Part shown: in pieces, positions 1 through 5,116 of the stretch
Layout of the letters: each line of letters starts with the position of its first letter
How positions within the stretch are numbered: position 1 is the stretch's first letter
Notes under the pieces: generated by a model
Told to the model about the DNA's origin: nothing
Seen by the model: the letters and a program-made list of their open reading frames with translations, nothing else
The model's database searches: none
Assembly (NCBI GenBank): GCA_900314365.1
Contig: OMVH01000096.1
Coordinates: forward strand, 1 to 5,116
DNA length: 5,116 bases
Direction of reading: 5' to 3'
DNA from: an uncultured Prevotella sp.
GTDB lineage: Bacteria > Bacteroidota > Bacteroidia > Bacteroidales > Bacteroidaceae
Program-made: the position numbers and the translations under genes

Positions 1-101
1 TCTGTCAACCCTTACCTATATGAGAATATTAACAGCATCATTCATTATAATTTAGGGTGACGCATTGACGAAGTCAGGACACTTTCGGAACTTGAATTAT
101 T

Positions 102-111
102 CTTGCGCAAG
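102..111. promoter_or_regulatory. CG-centred 10-bp palindrome, candidate LacI-type operator
   Basis: CTTGCGCAAG is a perfect inverted repeat with a central CG step, the form commonly bound by LacI/GalR-family dimers, whose hinge-helix leucine inserts at the central CpG. A LacI-family gene starts 441 bases downstream. The symmetry does not extend beyond 10 bp, and a site this long is expected about once in every 1 kb by chance. The operator role is therefore inference only. If real, it more likely serves a gene to the left of the window than the promoter at 453-483. Confidence 0.25.
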
Positions 112-274
112 TTAGATATTTCTCTCAAGATAGCAAGTTTCTGTAGTAAAAAAATCTTATGCTGCACCGTTAAGTCTTACTATTGGCAACCTGTCTAGGA
201 ATAAGAAGAAAGAAGTGTAAACTAAGTTAGTAATAACAAACAAAACTGTCAACCAAAATCAGTACACAACACGC

Positions 275-307
275 CAACAATTGTTGTCCATTTGGCTAAC
301 ATATGTT
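275..307. promoter_or_regulatory. Paired palindromes of the form AACAWWTGTT, 22 bp apart
   Basis: CAACAATTGTTG (275-286) is a perfect 12-bp palindrome, and AACATATGTT (298-307) is a perfect 10-bp palindrome. Their 10-bp cores differ only in the order of the two central bases, and their centres (280.5 and 302.5) lie 22 bp apart, about two helical turns. The sequence to the right of each is also similar (TGTTGT followed closely by CCATTTG), so the block is an imperfect tandem repeat of a roughly 22-23 bp unit. This is the pattern expected of two same-face binding sites for a dimeric regulator. The cognate protein is unknown. The site lies about 150 bp upstream of the promoter at 453-483. Confidence 0.35.
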
Positions 308-452
308 GTTCCATTTGTCGATTGCACATTGACTGGTTTATTAGATGACTATCCCATGCTCGTACGACAGGGAAGAAACATTCGTAAAGTTCCATCAAAC
401 TTGGTTCTATTACAGAATCTTCGAAGGGGAAAGAAAAAAATAGGGGGTGCAT

Positions 453-483
453 ATTGCTTTTTCATTGAAAATATTTAACTTTG
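453..483 (+). promoter_or_regulatory. Bacteroidetes-type promoter of the LacI-family gene
   Basis: TAACTTTG at 476-483 matches every fixed position of the Bacteroidetes -7 element (TAnnTTTG). ATTG at 453-456 matches three of four positions of the -33 element (TTTG), with 19 bases between the two. That spacing is normal for the primary sigma factor of this phylum. Transcription would start near 490, leaving a leader of about 60 bases before the ATG at 552. A purine-rich run lies just upstream (423-440). No long CG-centred palindrome overlaps the core, so autorepression at this promoter is not evident. Confidence 0.6.
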
Positions 484-551
484 TCCTTGCTATTATTAGC
501 CATATTTCCAAGTAAGTAACCACTGTGAATTGACTATTAGCTGAATTATCT

Positions 552-1565
552 ATGGGCAAATCATTAAAAGATATAGCAGATTCTCTCGGCTTATCCAAGA
601 CAACCGTATCATGGACTCTAAGCGGTAAAGCCGAACGCTACGGCATCAGTGAGGCCACGCAGGAGAAGGTGAGAGCCAAAGCCCGTGAGCTGGGCTACCA
701 GCCGAATCTCCTGGCGCGCAGTCTGCATTCTGGGTCCACGCGTACCATAGGGCTCATCCTTCCCGACATTACTGATTATTTCTTTGCCGACTTGGCGAAT
801 CGCATTGAGGAAGAGGCTGCCTCAAGGGACTTCTGCCTGATGATAGGCACATCGGCCTCTAAATTGGAGCAGGAGAGCAGACTCATCCGCATGTTCCGCA
901 ATATGCAGGTCGACGGCATACTGCTCGCTCCCACCAAGACTTCGTACAGTGACATCGAATGGCTTGTGAAGGACCGGTATCCCTTGGTACTCTTAGGTCG
1001 CTACTTCCCCGAGATCAAGACCAGCTATGTGGTGGTTGACAATGTGGGCAGCACCTATCGGTTGGTCAGCAATATGATTAAGCGCGGATGCAGGAAGATA
1101 GCCTGCATTGTGGCCAATCCGCATTTGAGACCCATGAGCAGACGGCAGGAAGGCTACCGGCAGGCCTTGGCCGACAACGGTCTTACCTTCGACAAAAGAC
1201 TCTTCGCCGAGGTGAGTTATGAGGACTATACCAGCGAGCTGAAGGTGGTGATGGACCGGATTTTGCGCGAGGTTCCCGATGTGGACGGCTTCTTTTTCAG
1301 TACCCACTTTCTCTGTCTGTCCGGATTCTGCTATTTCTTCAATCATGGTATTGATGCACGCCGCTTCGAGATGGCCTGTGTCCACGGGCAGCCTTTCTTT
1401 GAATGTCTCTCACCGAAGCTGCACGTGGCACGTATGCCTGTCGGCGAGATAGCCCGTCAGACCGTCTCGGTGCTTTGTGAGCAGATGAGGCCGGAGAGTG
1501 AGCGGGCTCTTGTGCCGCCTGCTGTCAGGGAGGTAGTGTTGCAGTGCAGTTATCCTGACGATTAG
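552..1565 (+). CDS. LacI/GalR-family transcriptional regulator
   Basis: Complete 337-residue protein, the usual length for the family. Residues 4-24 form the DNA-binding helix-turn-helix (LKDIADSLGLSKTTVSWTLS). Residues 51-60 form the hinge helix (PNLLARSLHS), with L58 in the place of the leucine that inserts into the operator minor groove. Residues from about 64 to 337 are the periplasmic-binding-protein-like sensor and dimerisation domain (start TIGLILPDITDYFF; VDGILLAP at 120-127; YVVVDN at 159-164), which should bind a small ligand, typically a sugar. The recognition helix carries K16, T17 and W21 where E. coli LacI has Y17, Q18 and R22. The loop after it is about three residues longer than in LacI, a trait I associate with a Bacteroidetes subgroup. 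The usual GFDD-like stretch near the ligand site is replaced by ACVHGQPFF (275-283). The ATG at 552 is the first start after an in-frame TGA at 531-533. No Shine-Dalgarno sequence is visible, as is common in this phylum. It is transcribed alone, towards the repair operon. Its ligand and target genes are not identifiable here. Confidence 0.93.
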   Translation: MGKSLKDIADSLGLSKTTVSWTLSGKAERYGISEATQEKVRAKARELGYQPNLLARSLHSGSTRTIGLILPDITDYFFADLANRIEEEAASRDFCLMIGTSASKLEQESRLIRMFRNMQVDGILLAPTKTSYSDIEWLVKDRYPLVLLGRYFPEIKTSYVVVDNVGSTYRLVSNMIKRGCRKIACIVANPHLRPMSRRQEGYRQALADNGLTFDKRLFAEVSYEDYTSELKVVMDRILREVPDVDGFFFSTHFLCLSGFCYFFNHGIDARRFEMACVHGQPFFECLSPKLHVARMPVGEIARQTVSVLCEQMRPESERALVPPAVREVVLQCSYPDD

Positions 1566-4500
1566 AGGTCTTTTCGCCGTACCAGTCCTCCTTTGTCGGC
1601 AATGTAGTCGATAAGGGAGGCGAAGATGGCGTTGTGACGCAGCGTGGGCTCGTGTCCCGTGAGGATGAGTTGTCGGCGGGCCCTCGTGATGGCCACGTTG
1701 AGCTTGCGGTCCACAGTGCGTCCGTCTTCTTCAAGGCTGTTGGCTGTGAGGAAATCGAGCTGATAACGATGCGTTACGGTGAAACTGTAGATGATGATGT
1801 CGCGCTGGCTCCCCTGATAGCGTTCCACGGTGTCGATGCTCACCTGTTGCAAGACCGGAATGCCTAAGCGGGCCGTGGCCCGGCGTATCATGGCTATCTG
1901 GTTGCGGTAGGGAACAATAACTCCGACGGTAGACTGCGGGTCGAAATGTCCGGCCGTAAAACGGTAGATGCGACGCAGCATGTCGGCCACAATGAGAGCT
2001 TCCGAAGGATTCACCTTGTCTGAACTCCCAGCATCCCCGTTGTCCTCTGAGGGTATGAAAATCATGCGGTGCTCTTTTAGCGCATCGTCCATGTAGTCGG
2101 CAGAGGGTAGAGAATAGGGCAGGCTTTTCTCGAGCTGGTGCTGCAGAGGCACGCATTCAAGTTGCTCCCGGTCGTAGAACATGCGGTCGGGGAAGTCGGC
2201 TATATCGGGGTGCATGCGGCCCTGCTTGTGGAGCACTCCCACAAACTGTGTGCGGCCGCAGTGGTGTTCCCATCTGATGAGCCGTTCGAAGAGGGAGTCA
2301 CGACAGTCGCGGATACCAATGTCGTTGAGCAGAGGCTCGTTGACCGGCGTGTCGGCAGTACCCTGTTGTACCACTGCCGGCAGTTGCTTGTAGTCGCCCA
2401 TAAGGATGAACTTGTCGATGTCGCAACGGCCGCTGCGGTGGCTGGCCAGAAGACCGATGAGGCCGGGCTCGAGAATCTGTCCGGCCTCATCGACGACAGC
2501 AAGCTGGAAATGCTTCACACCGAGCAGGGCCTGTTGAGCCTGCATTGACAGAGTAGTGGCCACCACCACCTGTGCTTCGGCTACCGTCTGTCGGATGTTG
2601 TCGAGTCGGGGATTATCGCCTATGACGTGGGAGAGCATCCTGTGCCGGTAGCGCTCATCGCAGACATATTCGTTGCCTATGCGCAGATACCCGATGCCCG
2701 CTTTCTCAAGCATGCCGCATATCTCGTCAACAGCCCTGTTGGTGTAGGCCAGTAGCAGTACGGCGGGACGCGTGCCTTCAGAGGTGGGTGCGCTTAAAGC
2801 CTCACGTACAATGAACTGCAAGGCCATGGAGGTCTTGCCCGTTCCCGGAGGACCTACGAGGAGGAAATAGTCGAGAGCCTGTTTGGCTTTCAGCACTATC
2901 TCGTCGTAATCGGGACTGTAGCTTTGGGTGAGCGTCAGGTTGGTGTCCCGGCGAGGCTTCCTCTGTCCGAGCAGCAAACCGATACGGTCGGGCGGAGCCG
3001 AGGCCATCTCGAAGAGTCCCTTCATCAGCGAGCCGCCCCCATAATCGGCATGCTCAATGGCAAAGCTAAAGGAAGCGTGCGGATGTCCGACGCAGAGCCG
3101 GTCGAAGATACCGGCATTCTGCTGGCCGTCCCTGAGGTGCACCGTGAGTGTCTTTTCGTCGAAGCTTATGAGTGAGCCCTTCAGCAGAATGCTGTGCCTC
3201 ACGTCGGGCTCCGTCTCCGTCGGATAGGAATAAAGATAAATGGGGTCGCCGGGACGGAAATTGGGCAGGAAGTCCTGTCCTTGAGGTGGTACGCTGAACC
3301 GCAAAAGATTGTAGCCTCCGCCGTTGTCGTCGCGCTCGCGGTGGGTGAGCTGCAGGTCGGTGAAGATGCATCCCTGCTCTTTCTTCTCCGTAAGAGGCAT
3401 GTTCCACAGGTCGGCTGTACTCTGTCCGACTCCCGTCAGAGTCCCAAGGCGTGAAGCTAATTGCTCGTTGTATACGAAGGTGGCCATACGGCAGAAGTAG
3501 GCTTTTGCCAGTGGGGAGAGCCCCTGGAGTATGGCCTCAGCTTTATCTATGGGAGGCTTCAGGTAAACGAAGAACAGTTTCGAGCGGTCGCCCTTCTCGT
3601 TGAGCGTTGTGGCATTGATATGCGCAGCCACGCTGCCGAAACCATGTCGGGCAATGTGGAAGGCTGTGGCTACGACGCGGTTGCGAAAGGCCATGGCTTC
3701 GAGAAAGAGCGAGTGGAAATAGTTCACCACAACGAGACCGCCGGGCAGAGGATACTTGGAGTAGAGCAGACGGAAATCGATGTCGCGTGGATTGACGTGG
3801 AAATTCTGGTGAAGTACTCCGTAGTAGAGCAGCAGCTGCACGTAGTGGTCTTCTTTCTGAAAGCTTCCGAAGGCGTTGGGAGAACCGTTCTGGATGTTGT
3901 AGTTCTTACCTGATTTCTGCTCCACGAGCAGTTTCATATCCGTGGTCATAAGGTCGGCGCGTCCCTGCAGGCCCAATTCTTCGCAGATGAACGAAGGCTC
4001 TATGATGGCATGGCTGCGCTGAAAGGGATGGCTACCGCCAAAGAGCTCGTCCACGATACCCTGGATATTAGAAGCCTGGCTTCGGGCCTCGTCCTTGAAA
4101 GACAGCGGATTGAAGTCGGTGCAAGTGCAATAGTCCACGGCGCTCGTGCGGAAGTTTTCCTTCAGTGTATTCGTCCATTGATAGCCGTCGCCCGCATTGA
4201 TAATATCGTTCAGTGCGTTGCCTGCGAAGTTACCCAAAAGGATGGGCTGAGTGGGCTGATTGGGCTGAAGTCTGTTGAGCGTGTAGGCCAAGGGGTGATG
4301 GCCCATGGGAGTGAAACAGCGCGCAATGCTGCTGATGTCGATGAGAACGTCGGGCTCCACGACGATAGGAGAAGCTTGTAAGGCCTTTCCGTCGGCAACA
4401 GTCTTGGCATCGATAAGGTTCACCTGCATTCCGCTCCGCAGAATGGGTACAAGGTAGTCGGACTGCGGGTCGGAGAAGTCTGCGGTCACCTGCTCGTGAC

Positions 4501-4987
4501 CTTCTGTGTCGGTGTGTGCCGTAAAGCGCCTGCCTTCAACACAGTCGATGATGCAGCGCAGGCACCGGTAGTCCACATGCGCTCCCCGCTGGTGGGGTTG
4601 TGGCTGGTGGGGAATGGAAGAGGCGACGTCGTGAGGGATGTCGGTAGAAAAGACAGCTGAGGCCAGCAGCGACAACGCACGACAGTCGTAGGGCAAGTCT
4701 TCGGGCAGCAGACTCTCGGGATGGTTGGAGTGGCGCCGCATGCGTTGGATGGCAGAGACATCGGAAGGATTGGTGATGCGGAAGCGCCTGCACAGAAAAT
4801 CAACCTTCGCAAAGAGGTTTCCGAAGGCTTCACGCGAATCTCTTGTGCCTGCATCGCAAGTAAGCTCCAACAGGCTGTGCAGTCGCCGTCCCGCCTCGCT
4901 AAGGGGCATATCCGGACTGTGCAGCACCTTGTCGATGCCCCTGAAAATCTCTTCGGCCGTGATGTTACTTTCTTCGTGCAAGTTCAT
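1562..4987 (-). CDS. Dna2-like nuclease-helicase (PD-(D/E)XK domain fused to SF1B helicase)
   Basis: Complete 1141-residue protein, predicted cytoplasmic and acting on DNA. Residues 1-210 are an unassigned N-terminal region. Residues from about 215 to 400 resemble the Dna2/Cas4 (RecB-like) nuclease: C224 in SSIARCF, LLGNFAG (250-256), GLQGRAD with D345, VEQK with E356 and K358, and Q384-xxx-Y388. Residues from about 535 to 650 look like the beta-barrel found before Dna2/Upf1 helicase cores (FRPGDPIYLY at 577-586). The SF1B core follows: Walker A GPPGTGKT (712-719), AYTNRAVDEI (747-756), Walker B DEAGQ (833-837), GDYKQLP (864-870), QGRMHP (922-927), IVPYRNQ (1024-1030), DTVERYQGSQRD (1052-1063) and NVAITRAR (1097-1104). 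Expected activities are ATP-driven 5'-to-3' unwinding and single-strand or flap cleavage in repair; this is inferred from the family. Oddities: the motif I histidine of related nucleases aligns with G256, and the CxxC-type iron-sulfur cysteines expected after the QxxxY motif are absent. The start overlaps the upstream methyltransferase gene by 23 bases, so co-transcription is likely. The stop interlocks with that of the LacI gene. An RNA helicase of Upf1 type is less likely given the nuclease domain. Confidence 0.9.
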   Translation of the reverse strand: MNLHEESNITAEEIFRGIDKVLHSPDMPLSEAGRRLHSLLELTCDAGTRDSREAFGNLFAKVDFLCRRFRITNPSDVSAIQRMRRHSNHPESLLPEDLPYDCRALSLLASAVFSTDIPHDVASSIPHQPQPHQRGAHVDYRCLRCIIDCVEGRRFTAHTDTEGHEQVTADFSDPQSDYLVPILRSGMQVNLIDAKTVADGKALQASPIVVEPDVLIDISSIARCFTPMGHHPLAYTLNRLQPNQPTQPILLGNFAGNALNDIINAGDGYQWTNTLKENFRTSAVDYCTCTDFNPLSFKDEARSQASNIQGIVDELFGGSHPFQRSHAIIEPSFICEELGLQGRADLMTTDMKLLVEQKSGKNYNIQNGSPNAFGSFQKEDHYVQLLLYYGVLHQNFHVNPRDIDFRLLYSKYPLPGGLVVVNYFHSLFLEAMAFRNRVVATAFHIARHGFGSVAAHINATTLNEKGDRSKLFFVYLKPPIDKAEAILQGLSPLAKAYFCRMATFVYNEQLASRLGTLTGVGQSTADLWNMPLTEKKEQGCIFTDLQLTHRERDDNGGGYNLLRFSVPPQGQDFLPNFRPGDPIYLYSYPTETEPDVRHSILLKGSLISFDEKTLTVHLRDGQQNAGIFDRLCVGHPHASFSFAIEHADYGGGSLMKGLFEMASAPPDRIGLLLGQRKPRRDTNLTLTQSYSPDYDEIVLKAKQALDYFLLVGPPGTGKTSMALQFIVREALSAPTSEGTRPAVLLLAYTNRAVDEICGMLEKAGIGYLRIGNEYVCDERYRHRMLSHVIGDNPRLDNIRQTVAEAQVVVATTLSMQAQQALLGVKHFQLAVVDEAGQILEPGLIGLLASHRSGRCDIDKFILMGDYKQLPAVVQQGTADTPVNEPLLNDIGIRDCRDSLFERLIRWEHHCGRTQFVGVLHKQGRMHPDIADFPDRMFYDREQLECVPLQHQLEKSLPYSLPSADYMDDALKEHRMIFIPSEDNGDAGSSDKVNPSEALIVADMLRRIYRFTAGHFDPQSTVGVIVPYRNQIAMIRRATARLGIPVLQQVSIDTVERYQGSQRDIIIYSFTVTHRYQLDFLTANSLEEDGRTVDRKLNVAITRARRQLILTGHEPTLRHNAIFASLIDYIADKGGLVRRKDL
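4243..4269 (-). repeat. 9-bp tandem repeat (3 copies) inside the helicase gene, encoding QPx
   Basis: On the plus strand TGGGCTGA occurs at 4243-4250, 4252-4259 and 4261-4268, giving three near-identical 9-bp units that differ only in the last base. On the coding strand they give Gln-Pro-Asn, Gln-Pro-Thr and Gln-Pro-Ile (residues 241-249), between C224 and the LLGNFAG motif of the nuclease domain. Because the unit is 9 bp, gain or loss by replication slippage would keep the reading frame. It is probably a flexible linker whose length varies between strains; that last point is inference. Confidence 0.75.
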
Positions 4988-5116
4988 CCTTTTCCCAGTT
5001 GATGAGTTGCTGCTTCAGAGAGGCTCCCCAGTGGTAGTTGCCCACGCTGCCGTCTTTATGGACGACACGGTGACAAGGGATGAGGACGGCCACGGGATTC
5101 TGGGCTATAGCCGTGG
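4965..5116 (-). CDS. Methylated-DNA--protein-cysteine methyltransferase (Ogt/Ada type), C-terminal part
   Basis: Only the last 49 codons and the TAA stop (4965-4967) are in the window; the 5' part runs off the right edge. The visible residues contain the family signature NPVAVLIPCHRV: the hinge Asn-Pro, then the catalytic PCHRV, whose cysteine codon is at 5073-5075. GNYHWG and a closing NWE follow, and this glutamate fits the third member of the Cys-His-Glu triad. The enzyme moves the alkyl group from O6-methylguanine in DNA onto its own cysteine in a single-turnover suicide reaction. The GxYxWG...K...WE ending resembles Ada-like proteins more than short Ogt, so the missing N-terminus may include an AraC-type helix-turn-helix or an Ada domain; this cannot be decided here. 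Its last 23 bases overlap the start of the nuclease-helicase gene in another frame, which suggests translational coupling. The shared promoter must lie outside the window. Confidence 0.93.
   Translation of the reverse strand, partial: TAIAQNPVAVLIPCHRVVHKDGSVGNYHWGASLKQQLINWEKDELARRK

Larger units (their letters stand above)
1..551. other. AT-rich intergenic leader, no convincing gene
   Basis: This 551-base stretch is about 35% GC by direct count (193 of 551), against about 52-65% in the coding lines sampled. Open frames of 60-70 codons exist on both strands at about 249-598, but none has a recognisable family motif, a credible start context or codon use like the neighbouring genes. A frame open from the left edge to a TGA at 58-60 gives only 19 residues and cannot be assigned. 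No leftward gene starts here: the minus-strand ATG codons I traced at 36-38, 43-45 and 63-65 all meet a stop within about ten codons. The region contains the palindromes at 102-111 and 275-307 and the promoter at 453-483, which are listed separately. No tRNA, obvious riboswitch or strong hairpin followed by a T-run was seen. Confidence 0.7.

Noticed and set aside
2..254. Direct repeat CTGTCAACC at 2-10 and 246-254
   Set aside because: It is only nine bases with no shared flanks, so it gives no support for an insertion boundary or attachment site.
360..367. Eight-base palindrome TCGTACGA
   Set aside because: About two perfect 8-bp palindromes are expected by chance in 551 bases, and its symmetry does not extend further.
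419..426. Eight-base palindrome CTTCGAAG about 27 bp upstream of the promoter
   Set aside because: Its centre is CG, but it is too short to separate from chance and does not overlap the -33 or -7 elements.
249..598. Short open frames of 62-67 codons on both strands upstream of the LacI gene
   Set aside because: They overlap one another on opposite strands and show no recognisable motif. The plus-strand one needs a TTG start inside a palindrome. They are best explained by chance in non-coding DNA.
2138..2548. Open frame of 136 codons on the plus strand inside the helicase gene
   Set aside because: It is a shadow of the GC-rich helicase gene, whose frame carries conserved helicase motifs right through this stretch.
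3461..3913. Open frame of 150 codons on the plus strand inside the helicase gene
   Set aside because: It is antisense to the nuclease region with its QxxxY and ExK motifs, and the translation has no family features of its own.
1562..5116. Possible defence island or CRISPR-associated locus, because of the Cas4-like nuclease fold
   Set aside because: There are no repeat-spacer units, no other cas genes and no toxin or restriction genes in view. The partner gene is a housekeeping alkylation-repair enzyme, so a repair role is the simpler reading.

Overview
The window looks like a piece of a Bacteroidales chromosome, possibly Prevotella-like. Three things point that way: a near-consensus Bacteroidetes promoter (ATTG, 19 bases, TAACTTTG) before the first gene, start codons without a clear Shine-Dalgarno sequence, and protein sequences that read like Bacteroidetes members of their families. 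The genus is a guess made without a database search. The genes are fairly GC-rich (about 52-65% in the lines I counted), while the 551-base leader is about 35% GC.

Layout. Positions 1-551 hold no convincing gene. They carry a promoter at 453-483 and several perfect palindromes: a CG-centred one at 102-111, and a pair of the form AACAWWTGTT centred 22 bp apart at 275-307. Positions 552-1565 (+) encode a complete LacI/GalR-family regulator. Positions 1562-4987 (-) encode a 1141-residue protein that joins a Dna2/Cas4-like PD-(D/E)XK nuclease domain to a complete superfamily 1B helicase. Positions 4965-5116 (-) are the last 49 codons of an O6-methylguanine-DNA methyltransferase (Ogt/Ada type) whose 5' part lies beyond the right edge.

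How the genes fit together. The methyltransferase and the nuclease-helicase lie on the same strand and overlap by 23 bases. They are almost certainly co-transcribed and perhaps translationally coupled, which suggests a DNA-repair operon: direct reversal of alkylated guanine plus processing of flaps, gaps or broken ends. The LacI regulator converges on this operon, and the two stop codons interlock (4-base overlap, no room for a separate terminator). Its targets are more likely to lie to the left, outside the window, than among the repair genes.

The most notable features are the bacterial Dna2-like fusion protein, which lacks the usual C-terminal iron-sulfur cysteines and the conserved motif I histidine of its nuclease class, its overlap with an alkylation-repair gene, and the unexplained paired palindromes. 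I found no CRISPR array, tRNA, rRNA or insertion sequence.
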